Of a stretch of 64,000 nucleotides of DNA, positions 18,049 to 25,672 are shown one piece after another. The translations under genes and the position numbers were made by a program. Source of the stretch: Bacteroidota bacterium (GTDB lineage: Bacteria > Bacteroidota > Bacteroidia > Bacteroidales > Prolixibacteraceae); NCBI GenBank assembly GCA_030698405.1, contig JAUYMU010000132.1:1-64000 (forward strand). The letters are read 5' to 3'. The stretch's first letter is position 1, and each line of letters opens with the position of its first letter. The notes under the pieces were generated by a model. The model saw nothing but the letters and a program-made list of their open reading frames with translations. It did not search any database and had not been told where the DNA came from.

Positions 18049-18912
18049 ATGAAATCATTTTTTATTCCTACATATTTAAAACTTGGCAAATTAAGCGAAG
18101 AAAAATTATTGGTTGGTTTAATTGCTGTAACACCTCAAAGTGTTCAGGTAAAATATTCAGCTAAACGGATACAGCTCTGTGCCCAGGTCGTAAGTCCTGA
18201 ATATGCCCACTTAGCAAAAGCAGTTCTGGAACAGATTCAGAACAAAGCATCTGAAGTAAATGCTTTATTAAGCAAGAGCGGTGAAATTCATTTCGAAAAC
18301 AACCATGTTTTCAATGCAGATTATTTTCAATATTTACAAAAATACAGTCAAAATACGATAGTGTTTGGCAACCTGGAAGTATTCAACACGAACAATTTAC
18401 CTTCAGCATTCGTGGGTTTATATGAAAGCCTCCTGAATGAAAAAGCAGAGCCCCTAAAAACTGTAAAATCCAACTTTCAGGCAAAAATTAAAACAAGCTT
18501 AAAGGCAAGCGGCATAGGAGATAAAGCAGACATTGAATTCAAGATAAGCCCTGATCAATTGGCCGGTTTATACAACGACATGACCGTATCGCTCATAGCC
18601 AAGAATGGTAGCATTTTTGCAGTTGAGGCAATTGACTTTAACCATGGAATGCCTGCACTTACAAACTCGTTGAACGCTTTTGAAGTTTTAATAGGTTCAC
18701 TGAACCAGTTCTCGAAGCTGCACAAGTTTAAAGCCGGAAAGTATAGTATATTGAATTCGATACCAAAATCTGGTTCGGAGCAGGAAAAACTACTGAATCA
18801 TATTTTTAAGGTCAAAAAGGATTTGTATGACGTGATGCCGGAAGATTCGATTGAAGAGATCACGAATAAAATAAAAAAAGGTAATTACCAGAAATTCTCC
18901 ACTCTGTTATAA
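18049..18912 (+). CDS. DUF3037-like partner of the HipA-like kinase
   Basis: A 287-residue protein translated directly after the kinase. The start (FFIPTYLKLGKLSEEKLLVGLIAV) resembles DUF3037 proteins, which open with a strand pattern about keeping to a versioned NVGLI-like motif and commonly sit beside HipA_2 kinases. The rest (about 120-287) has no motif I know; it is longer than classic DUF3037 and has a Lys-rich tail. Candidate roles are kinase inhibitor, substrate or specificity factor. A bidirectional terminator follows. The family call is moderate. Confidence 0.55.
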   Translation: MKSFFIPTYLKLGKLSEEKLLVGLIAVTPQSVQVKYSAKRIQLCAQVVSPEYAHLAKAVLEQIQNKASEVNALLSKSGEIHFENNHVFNADYFQYLQKYSQNTIVFGNLEVFNTNNLPSAFVGLYESLLNEKAEPLKTVKSNFQAKIKTSLKASGIGDKADIEFKISPDQLAGLYNDMTVSLIAKNGSIFAVEAIDFNHGMPALTNSLNAFEVLIGSLNQFSKLHKFKAGKYSILNSIPKSGSEQEKLLNHIFKVKKDLYDVMPEDSIEEITNKIKKGNYQKFSTLL

Positions 18913-18956
18913 ATTTCAGACGGAGAAAATAACGAATTAGTCTGATCTGAATTAAT

Positions 18957-18992
18957 AAAAAATCCCCGCTCTTTCCGGAACAGGGATTTTTT
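18957..18992. terminator. Bidirectional terminator between the kinase module and pheS
   Basis: AAAAATCCC (18958-18966) pairs with GGGATTTTT (18983-18991), with A-run and T-run on either side, so it can stop transcription from both the DUF3037-like gene and the convergent pheS gene. Confidence 0.8.
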
Positions 18993-19030
18993 ATTACTAT
19001 CAATGACAATTAATGACCACCGAATGACTT

Positions 19031-20050
19031 CTAGTAGGCAGATTCAAACTGTTTCAAAAACCGGACATCGTTTTCGAAGAAATGGCGGATGTCTTTGATG
19101 CCGTATTTCAGCATGGTGATTCGCTCGATTCCCATTCCGAAAGCAAAACCGGTGTACTTTTTACTGTCGATGTTACAGGCTTCCAGAACATTTGGGTCAA
19201 CCATTCCGCAGCCCAGAATTTCGAGCCAGCCGGTGTATTTACACACATTACAGCCTTCGCCTCCGCAAATAGAGCAGCTTACATCCATTTCTGCCGATGG
19301 TTCGGTAAACGGGAAATAAGAGGGACGCAAACGGATTTGTGATTTTTCGCCAAAAAGCTCACGCGCAAAATACAGCAAAGTTTGTTTCAGGTCGGCAAAC
19401 GAAACATTTTCGTCCACATACAAACCTTCAATCTGGTGGAAAATGCAATGCGAACGGGCCGAAATGGCTTCATTTCTGAAAACACGTCCGGGGAAAATTG
19501 CACGGATGGGTGGTTGTGTTTTTTCCATTACACGTATTTGCACGCTTGAAGTGTGTGTACGAAGCAGCACATCCGGGTCTTTTTCAATGAAAAAAGTATC
19601 CTGCATATCGCGGGCAGGGTGTTCGGGCGGGAAATTCAGCGCCGAAAATACATGCCAGTCATCTTCAATTTCTGGACCTTCAGCAATAGTAAAACCAAGG
19701 CGGGTAAAAATGTCGATCATCTCGTTTTTTACAATCGACAACGGATGGCGGCTTCCAAGTTTCATTGGATCGCCGGGCATGGTCAGATCGAGGCCGGAAG
19801 CGCCCTGATCGGCAGCTTCAAAATTATCTTTCAGCTCGTTGATCTTGTTGACTGCGAACTCTTTCAAATCGTTGATGGCCTGTCCAACTTCTTTTTTGAT
19901 CTCAGCCGGAACATCTTTAAATTCGTTAAAAAGCTGTCCAACCAGCCCTTTTTTGCTGATATATTTAATTCTTAATTCTTCGACTTCTTCTTTGGCCGAT
20001 ACCGAAGCTTGTTCAATTTCAGACTTTAATTGTTTGATTTTTTCTAACAT
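19031..20050 (-). CDS. pheS: Phenylalanine-tRNA ligase alpha subunit
   Basis: A 339-residue catalytic subunit that charges tRNA-Phe together with PheT. It has the N-terminal coiled coil that binds tRNA (to about 85), then class II motifs: GSRHPLS, the HTSSVQIR segment with FRNEAISARSH (motif 2), the Cys cluster CSICGGEGCNVCKYTGW, and FGMGIERITMLKYGI (motif 3). The longest frame starts at a TTG at 20080 that lies inside a -7 box, so the ATG at 20050 is the start. pheT is not adjacent, as is common in Bacteroidota. Confidence 0.96.
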   Translation of the reverse strand: MLEKIKQLKSEIEQASVSAKEEVEELRIKYISKKGLVGQLFNEFKDVPAEIKKEVGQAINDLKEFAVNKINELKDNFEAADQGASGLDLTMPGDPMKLGSRHPLSIVKNEMIDIFTRLGFTIAEGPEIEDDWHVFSALNFPPEHPARDMQDTFFIEKDPDVLLRTHTSSVQIRVMEKTQPPIRAIFPGRVFRNEAISARSHCIFHQIEGLYVDENVSFADLKQTLLYFARELFGEKSQIRLRPSYFPFTEPSAEMDVSCSICGGEGCNVCKYTGWLEILGCGMVDPNVLEACNIDSKKYTGFAFGMGIERITMLKYGIKDIRHFFENDVRFLKQFESAY

Positions 20051-20077
20051 TTGATTGATGCTATTGAATTTGAGCGG

Positions 20078-20085
20078 CAAAGATA
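20078..20085 (-). promoter_or_regulatory. Putative -7 box (TATCTTTG) for pheS
   Basis: Exact TAnnTTTG match on the minus strand, 27 bases ahead of the pheS ATG and in the 50-base gap after the cyclophilin operon. Confidence 0.55.
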
Positions 20086-20100
20086 ACGATTCAAAAATAT

Positions 20101-21417
20101 TTATTCCAGAATCCTGATTTTTTTGACCCGAATGTCTTTTTTAGGTCTGAAGTCGCTCGAAACTTCGAGGTTCGAAATCTGGTCGGCGATCTCCATTCCT
20201 TCCGCCACTTCGCCAAAAATGGTGTAAGTTCCGTCTAAATGAGGCGCACCGCCAATGGTTTTATAAACATTCCGCTGCTCTTCAGTAAATGTATGATTGT
20301 TTTCTTTTTCCAGTTCATCGAGCTCAATATCATTGTAAATACGGCCGGTGACGATGTAAAACTGCGATCCGTCGGAGCGTTTCCGCATGTTTTCACTTTC
20401 AGGTTTTCGGGGCGAACCAATTGTTCCGCGTTTGTGGTACATTCCCGGAACAATGTGTGCAGGCAAAGTATAACCGGGTCCTTTCCAGCCAACCACATCG
20501 TCGGCAGTGGCATATCGGGTATCGGCAGCGCCGCTTTGAACGCAAAACCCTTTGATAACGCGGTGGAAAAGTAAATCGTCGAAATAATTTTCACGCACCA
20601 GTTTGATAAAGTTATCGCGGTATTGAGGCGTTTTATCCGACAATTTTATTCGGATATTTCCCAGATCAGTTTCAATAAGCAAACCCTTTGTTTTGTTGTA
20701 AGCCAGAGCTGAATTGTCGGTAGTGGGATTATTTAATTCGCTCAAAGGCTGAATATTTCCTGCTTTTTTCAGCAAGTCGGAAATGAATATGGAAGGTGTT
20801 ACATAAGTATGAGTTTCAAAATCGGCATGTTGCATAAATGCCAGTCCAATACATTTTTTGTTGGCATCGAAAATTGGGTTTCCCCCACTTTTTGACCGTA
20901 ATTGATTGGTAATCTTGTAAAGTTTCAGTCCCAGCATGTTTGAGTAACTCAACACATTTCCGGGGTGAACCGGCACTACATTGGTCGTTGGCTTGCTCAG
21001 GTAAATGGTTTTTTCTTTATCAGGCAAAATAGAATCCGACAGCACAACCGGTGTCCGTTGAACGCCTTCTATTTTTATCAAAATGAGGTCGTTGATGCGG
21101 TCGAAACCCAAAAAACCGCTCACCTGGTATTTGTTGCTTTCGTCAAATGGTTCGACGACTGCCTTATTGGCCGATTGGAAAAACGACAAGCGGGAAACAG
21201 CAATGTCAGGAGCGATAAAAAATCCCATTCCGCTTTCCAAAATCCGGTTGTTCTCGAAGGTTTCAATATTAAAAATGGCTGATGAAATTTCTGCAAAACC
21301 AGAGGTAGATTGTTCTTTTTGTGCTTCCGCAGATTTTTGTGCTTTTTTATTATCTGACGAACTGCAACCAATCAGAAAAATGCAAACTATCCAAACTATG
21401 TTTTTAATGTTCCTCAT
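20101..21417 (-). CDS. Lipoprotein with trypsin-like domain fused to cyclophilin
   Basis: A 438-residue lipoprotein (FLIGC, C18). Residues about 40-230 look like a chymotrypsin-fold protease domain (SGMGFFIAPD, DRINDLILIKI, SKSGGNPIFD). The catalytic His position reads AVSRLSF with no His, so it is probably inactive. Residues about 245-438 form a cyclophilin peptidyl-prolyl isomerase domain with FHRVIKGFCVQSG and SDGSQFYIVTG, then a helical insertion and GTYTIFGEV. It is the last of three cyclophilin genes and its ATG overlaps the previous stop (TAATG). Likely a periplasmic folding factor with a binding module in front. Confidence 0.85.
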   Translation of the reverse strand: MRNIKNIVWIVCIFLIGCSSSDNKKAQKSAEAQKEQSTSGFAEISSAIFNIETFENNRILESGMGFFIAPDIAVSRLSFFQSANKAVVEPFDESNKYQVSGFLGFDRINDLILIKIEGVQRTPVVLSDSILPDKEKTIYLSKPTTNVVPVHPGNVLSYSNMLGLKLYKITNQLRSKSGGNPIFDANKKCIGLAFMQHADFETHTYVTPSIFISDLLKKAGNIQPLSELNNPTTDNSALAYNKTKGLLIETDLGNIRIKLSDKTPQYRDNFIKLVRENYFDDLLFHRVIKGFCVQSGAADTRYATADDVVGWKGPGYTLPAHIVPGMYHKRGTIGSPRKPESENMRKRSDGSQFYIVTGRIYNDIELDELEKENNHTFTEEQRNVYKTIGGAPHLDGTYTIFGEVAEGMEIADQISNLEVSSDFRPKKDIRVKKIRILE

Positions 21418-22223
21418 TATTCAAGTATGGTTACAGTAATTTTCACGTCAGTAAAAGGCCGGTCATTTTCATCTTTTTTCAGTGCGGCGATTTTATCAAT
21501 CACTTCCAATCCTGAAATGCACTCTCCAAAAATGGTATATTTTCCGTCCAGATCTGGATATCCTCCAATGGTGGTGTAGGCTTTTCTTTGTTCTTCATTA
21601 AATATCATTTTCCCCGGATGCAACTGATATTCGGTATCAATCCGGCGTTTAACTTCGTCAGCAATCGCCCTGAATTCCTCCACTTTCTTTTCCGATTTCA
21701 GTTTCGCTAATTTTGCTTTTATTTCAGGAGTAAGGTATTGTGCATTTATTTTATTCTGAATTGGGCGGTTGACAGCCATCTCAAGCGTATCCAATTTTCC
21801 GGATGTAAATACCTGGCCTTTGATGATGAAAAACTGAGAAATATCTGATTGCTTGAATGGGTTTATGTTATCGGCTTGACGGGGAGCGCACAGAACGCCT
21901 TTTTTGTGGAAAAACTGTGGCAAAATTTCATCATCCACCGTTTTATCCGGATCGCCATAACCGATTCGTTTTCCGGGAGCTGCATTGCGCGACGATCTTG
22001 ATCCTCCCTGGATAAGGTAATCCTGAATAACCCGGTAGAAAAGCGTTTGATCGTAATAGCCTTCTTTGGCCAGTTGAATAAATGTATCGCGGTGTTTGGA
22101 CGTTTCGTTGTACAACCTGAATTTCATTGTTCCGAGGTTGGTCGAAATCTGCACAATCCGGCTCTGCGCAAAAAGCGGACACATTAAAAGAACAAGGAGG
22201 GCTGTAAATACGATTTTCTTCAT
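21417..22223 (-). CDS. Periplasmic cyclophilin-type peptidyl-prolyl isomerase
   Basis: A 268-residue exported isomerase; the signal peptide ends near CPLFAQS. The cyclophilin core has FYRVIQDYLIQGG, where the usual FHR is FYR but the catalytic Arg remains, and SQFFIIKG. A helical insertion of about 90 residues (roughly 145-230) separates SQFFI from the closing YTTIGGYPDLDGKYTIFGE. This insertion is shared with the two neighbouring cyclophilins and is absent from the classic small forms. Middle gene of the operon. Confidence 0.9.
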   Translation of the reverse strand: MKKIVFTALLVLLMCPLFAQSRIVQISTNLGTMKFRLYNETSKHRDTFIQLAKEGYYDQTLFYRVIQDYLIQGGSRSSRNAAPGKRIGYGDPDKTVDDEILPQFFHKKGVLCAPRQADNINPFKQSDISQFFIIKGQVFTSGKLDTLEMAVNRPIQNKINAQYLTPEIKAKLAKLKSEKKVEEFRAIADEVKRRIDTEYQLHPGKMIFNEEQRKAYTTIGGYPDLDGKYTIFGECISGLEVIDKIAALKKDENDRPFTDVKITVTILE

Positions 22224-22238
22224 TTCGGGTCGGTGACT

Positions 22239-23060
22239 TTATTTGATCATTTTAATGCTGAATTTTATGTCCTTTTGCGGCCGGTTTCCCTGATCGGTTG
22301 GCTGTGCTGCAATGGAATCAATAATCGCCATTCCTTCAATTATTTCGCCAAAAACAGTGTAGCCATTGTCAAGCGACGGATATCCGCCAACAGTTGTGTA
22401 AGCTTTTATTTGCTCTTCTGAAAGTCGTAAAGAGGGTAATTTTGCGGCTTCAGCGGAAACAGTATCGCGAATTGCATTGATTCGTGCCGTTATTTCGTCC
22501 TGTTTTCCTTCAGTACTTAGTTTTCTAAGTTCAGGTTCGATGGCTTTTACCCGCATTTGCATCATATTCACCTTGCGCGATTCCTCCATTTTGGTTTGCA
22601 TTGAATCAAGCTCACCCGGCCTGAATACTTTTCCCTGAAGAATGTAAAACTGTGAAGCCGATGATCTTTTCTCCGGATTTGCCTGATCTCCTTTTCGGGC
22701 AGCTGCCAGAACGCCACGACGATGGAAAAATTTTGGGTTTATTTCAGCAGGAATGGTATAGCCCAAATCGCCGCCACCCAACATTTGTCCGGGAGCAGCA
22801 TTCTTCGAATTCGGATCGCCACCCTGGACCATAAATCCCTGAATTACGCGGTGAAACAGCAAGTCGGTATAAAAACCTTCGCTGGTAAGTTTTATGAAAT
22901 TGTCGCGGTGCAGGGGAGTTTCATTGTAAAGTTTAACTTTAATGGTTCCGAATTCGGTTTGTATTTGCACCATTTTCTCCTCATTATTGTTTTCTGCCAG
23001 TCCGCATGAAATGAACACGAACAAACCTGCGGCCACTAAAAATAGAGTTAACTTATTCAT
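22239..23060 (-). CDS. Cyclophilin-type peptidyl-prolyl isomerase lipoprotein
   Basis: A 273-residue lipoprotein (FVFISC, C19) with a cyclophilin domain: FHRVIQGFMVQGGDP with the catalytic Arg, ASQFYILQG, then the helical insertion rich in Met, Glu and Lys (about 150-230), and VGGYPSLDNGYTVFGE. First gene of the three-cyclophilin run; 15 bases separate it from the next. Its ATG begins 2 bases past the end of a truncated toxin gene, so its natural promoter may have been lost or lies within that gene. Confidence 0.92.
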   Translation of the reverse strand: MNKLTLFLVAAGLFVFISCGLAENNNEEKMVQIQTEFGTIKVKLYNETPLHRDNFIKLTSEGFYTDLLFHRVIQGFMVQGGDPNSKNAAPGQMLGGGDLGYTIPAEINPKFFHRRGVLAAARKGDQANPEKRSSASQFYILQGKVFRPGELDSMQTKMEESRKVNMMQMRVKAIEPELRKLSTEGKQDEITARINAIRDTVSAEAAKLPSLRLSEEQIKAYTTVGGYPSLDNGYTVFGEIIEGMAIIDSIAAQPTDQGNRPQKDIKFSIKMIK

Positions 23061-23061
23061 T

Positions 23062-23283
23062 TTAAATATTATTTGGTATCATATATGGGAATTTCTCTAA
23101 TGGTAAGCAACGTACGCCTTGGTAACGGATTTGGAAATATGGATTTTTTCGAATTGTTTTATACGACTTTTGTATGGCCTGATAAAAACGTTTTCCAAGT
23201 CCTTTGGCCTGTTTGTCATACCATTCAATGCCTTCAACAGAATCAAGAAGTGCTTTTTGGGTAATTACGATTTTAAAAACCAT
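23062..23283 (-). pseudogene. RelE/ParE-family toxin, C-terminally truncated
   Basis: About 73 residues from ATG 23283 (MVFKIVITQKALLDSVEGIEW, then FYQAIQKSYKTIRKNPYFQI and GVRCLPLEKFPYMI). This covers the two N-terminal helices and first strands of the ParE/RelE fold. Family members continue for some 20-25 residues after PYMI with the final strands that carry catalytic or gyrase-contact residues; here the frame ends in PNNI directly before the cyclophilin start. It is therefore probably inactive. It overlaps the antitoxin gene by 11 bases. Confidence 0.7.
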
Positions 23284-23500
23284 ATTTTTCCTCAATTTCT
23301 CTTTGAACATTGTCAGGGTTATCCTGATAGTCCTTTAATCTTTGCCTGACTATTTCTTTCTGCCATTCCGGCACTTCAAATGTATCCCTTTCCTCTTGTT
23401 CAATTTCCTTGTATTTATTTTTCAGGTATTTCCAATCATTTATAGGGATGAATACTCCAGTTGTTTTTCCATTATTATCTGAAATATATTGTAAGTTCAT
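23273..23500 (-). CDS. Antitoxin of a RelE/ParE module
   Basis: A 75-residue antitoxin-like protein. The N-terminus (MNLQYISDNNGKTTGVFIPI, then NDWKYLKNKY) resembles the Phd/YefM-like DNA-binding and dimerization part, and the helical acidic C-terminal half (VPEWQKEIVRQRLKDYQDNP) would wrap the toxin. It is intact, although its toxin is cut short. Promoter box TATTTTTG lies 38 bases upstream. Confidence 0.75.
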   Translation of the reverse strand: MNLQYISDNNGKTTGVFIPINDWKYLKNKYKEIEQEERDTFEVPEWQKEIVRQRLKDYQDNPDNVQREIEEKYGF

Positions 23501-23537
23501 GGTTATTGTTATTATTCGTTGCTAATTGCTTTAGACA

Positions 23538-23545
23538 CAAAAATA
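23538..23545 (-). promoter_or_regulatory. Putative -7 box (TATTTTTG) for the toxin-antitoxin operon
   Basis: Exact TAnnTTTG match on the minus strand, 37 bases ahead of the antitoxin ATG. On the opposite strand, TACTTTTG at 23573-23580 is also an exact match and points towards the acetyltransferase gene, 206 bases away. Confidence 0.45.
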
Positions 23546-23786
23546 CTACAAAATGTTGATAAAGTAATATGCTACTTTTGGGGATTCTAATCAGATCTAT
23601 GCTAAAAGAGAGGATGTTTATAGCTATTATTTGATCTGAAATTCCCAGTTTAGTAGGTCTAAAATCAAAAAATGAGGATCATATTAACCAATGATTATTC
23701 AAACGATCCAAAATCCGATCAAAAATCCTTAATTTGCTTCATCATTTTAGTAAACATACCCAATTTATCTCCTGGAAGTTTTCACC

Positions 23787-24338
23787 ATGGAAAAACTGAT
23801 AATTGATGATCGCCAGTTTCTTGAAAGGTTGAGCCTTTCGCATGTAGAGTTAATTTTTAATGCGATTAACCAAAACCGTAAATTCCTGCGGAAATGGCTC
23901 CCATTTGTAGATTTCACGCACAAGATAATTGATACCGAAAGGTTTGTGCGATCAATTCTGGAAAAACCATCTTCCAGCCGCGATGAAGTTTTTGTAATTT
24001 GGTACAAACATGATTTTGCAGGCCTGATTGGTTTTAAAGATGCCGATCGTATCAACGATAAAATTGAAATTGGTTATTGGCTGATTGAAAAAGTGACAGG
24101 AAAAGGAATTGCAACGGCAGCGGTACGTAAAATGGTAAACCTGGCATTTCGAAATATGGACATGAACAGGGTGCAAATCAGGTGTGGAGTGGGAAACGAC
24201 AAGAGTTCTGCAATTCCACGTCGGCTCGGATTTAAATTCGAAGGTATTGAAAGGGCAGGAGAGAGGCACAATCATCACTATATTGACCTTGAAGTTTTCA
24301 GTTTTCTTAAATCCGAATGGGCAGAAACATTGTTTTAG
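23787..24338 (+). CDS. GNAT acetyltransferase, RimL/RimJ-like
   Basis: A 183-residue N-acetyltransferase. The acetyl-CoA loop is GKGIATAAV (about residues 107-115), and GVGNDKSSAIPRRLGFKFEG gives the late-fold signature. The opening LERLSLSHVELIFNAINQNR resembles the RimL-type acetylases of ribosomal protein L7/L12 and related acetylases. The exact acceptor is unknown. It stands alone between the toxin-antitoxin locus and the ACP-like gene. Confidence 0.85.
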   Translation: MEKLIIDDRQFLERLSLSHVELIFNAINQNRKFLRKWLPFVDFTHKIIDTERFVRSILEKPSSSRDEVFVIWYKHDFAGLIGFKDADRINDKIEIGYWLIEKVTGKGIATAAVRKMVNLAFRNMDMNRVQIRCGVGNDKSSAIPRRLGFKFEGIERAGERHNHHYIDLEVFSFLKSEWAETLF

Positions 24339-24477
24339 TTGGTTAATGCTACCGGATATTAAATTATTGTGATTAGACTCAAACAATAAATTGGTCGAAT
24401 GTTTTATTTAATACATTTGCGCAGTTCAATCTGAATTGTTTATTGATTTTAAATGATTTGGAGTTAATACAGAAGCA

Positions 24478-24729
24478 ATGGAAAACAAAACAATGAAACG
24501 TACCCTGTACAGGGTACTGCGTAAAACCGGTGTTCCCCGCCAGCAAATTAAGCTTGAAGCATCATTCAGTGAAGACCTGAATTTTGATCAGTTTGACTGG
24601 GCACTTTTTGTCTATTATTTGGAAGGATTTTTCAACATTCATCTTGAAGACCGTGAAATTAGAAACATGTCGCATATAGATGACACATTAAAAATTGTAA
24701 GTAATAGAGCATGTGTAGGGTGTTTGTAA
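24478..24729 (+). CDS. Acyl-carrier-protein-like protein without the carrier serine
   Basis: An 83-residue acidic helical protein with the ACP pattern: SEDLNFDQFDWALFVYYLEG at residues 31-50, FNIHLEDREI, then HIDDTLKIV. In true carriers the motif is DSL with Ser bearing phosphopantetheine; here the matching residues are D37-Q38-F39, so it cannot be modified there. The tail CVGCL has two Cys. It is probably a regulatory or structural ACP homologue; function unknown. It stands alone with a terminator after it. Confidence 0.65.
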   Translation: MENKTMKRTLYRVLRKTGVPRQQIKLEASFSEDLNFDQFDWALFVYYLEGFFNIHLEDREIRNMSHIDDTLKIVSNRACVGCL

Positions 24730-24763
24730 AATATCCGGAAGATTTAATTATTTTTCATAAATT

Positions 24764-24794
24764 AGGTATTCAGTTCGCTGGATACCTTTTTTTA
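24764..24794 (+). terminator. Terminator after the ACP-like gene
   Basis: AGGTAT, one mismatch, CAG, a TTCG tetraloop, CTG, one mismatch, ATACCT (24764-24787), followed by T-run. Confidence 0.8.
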
Positions 24795-24834
24795 ATTACA
24801 TTTTGATTGGCCGGTTACATTAAAACTTTTAATT

Positions 24835-24842
24835 TACTTTTG
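24835..24842 (+). promoter_or_regulatory. Putative -7 box (TACTTTTG) for pyrH
   Basis: Exact TAnnTTTG match ending 15 bases before the ATG at 24858; the longer frame from a TTG at 24807 begins upstream of it and is rejected. Confidence 0.55.
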
Positions 24843-24857
24843 CAAGAAAATATCCTT

Positions 24858-25568
24858 ATGCCAAAATTTAAACGAATTCTTCTAAAGCTGAGTGGCGAAT
24901 CACTCATGGGCAAGCAACAATACGGGATTGATCAGCAAAGATTAACCGATTATGCCGAACAAATAAAAGAGATTGCCGATACCGGTGTTCAGATTGGTAT
25001 TGTTATCGGCGGCGGCAATATTTTCAGGGGATTGAGCGGGGCTACCAAAGGATTCGATCGCGTAAAAGGCGACCAGATGGGAATGCTGGCAACCGTAATC
25101 AATAGCCTGGCTTTGAATTCGGCGCTTCATAGTGTTGGCTGTAAATCACGTGTTTTAACAGCAATTCGGATGGAACCAATCGGCGAGTTTTACTCGAAAG
25201 ACCGGGCCGTTGAAGTGCTGGAGCAAGGCGAAGTTGCAATTTTATCAGCAGGTACCGGCAATCCGTATTTTACAACTGATACAGGTTCGTCGTTGCGTGG
25301 AATTGAAATTGAAGCGGATGTGATGCTGAAGGGTACCAGGGTTGACGGCGTTTATACAGCCGATCCGGAGAAGGATAAAACCGCTACAAAATTTGAAACA
25401 ATAACTTTTGATGAGGTTCATCAACTCGGACTAAAAGTGATGGATTTAACCGCAACAGCCATGTGCAAAGAAAATAATTTGCCGATTATTGTTTTTAATA
25501 TGGACATAAAAGGGAATTTGAAAAAAGTTTTGGAGGGTCAAAATATTGGAACTTACGTTCATAGCTGA
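24858..25568 (+). CDS. pyrH: UMP kinase
   Basis: A 236-residue hexameric UMP kinase of the amino acid kinase fold that makes UDP from UMP and ATP. Visible: KRILLKLSGESLMG at the start, GIVIGGGNIFRG for the nucleotide loop, MGMLATVINSLAL, SAGTGNPYFTTDT, and DGVYTADPEKD near the ATP site. Length is typical. frr follows after 104 bases with its own -7 box; the pyrH-frr order is common in bacteria. Confidence 0.97.
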   Translation: MPKFKRILLKLSGESLMGKQQYGIDQQRLTDYAEQIKEIADTGVQIGIVIGGGNIFRGLSGATKGFDRVKGDQMGMLATVINSLALNSALHSVGCKSRVLTAIRMEPIGEFYSKDRAVEVLEQGEVAILSAGTGNPYFTTDTGSSLRGIEIEADVMLKGTRVDGVYTADPEKDKTATKFETITFDEVHQLGLKVMDLTATAMCKENNLPIIVFNMDIKGNLKKVLEGQNIGTYVHS

Positions 25569-25626
25569 TAAAAGATGTTTTTTTGATTTAAAAAACATTA
25601 AAATTTCTATTTTATTTTAAAATTTC

Positions 25627-25634
25627 TATATTTG
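25627..25634 (+). promoter_or_regulatory. Putative -7 box (TATATTTG) for frr
   Basis: Exact TAnnTTTG match, 38 bases ahead of the frr ATG, in a very AT-rich spacer after pyrH. Confidence 0.5.
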
Positions 25635-25672
25635 TTCCCAGCACTTTTAATAAACGAAAAGAGTTAGTTCAT

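Noticed and set aside
14430-18960. Prophage or integrative element
   Set aside because: No integrase, transposase, phage structural gene, tRNA end or direct-repeat attachment site was seen; only an accessory patch.
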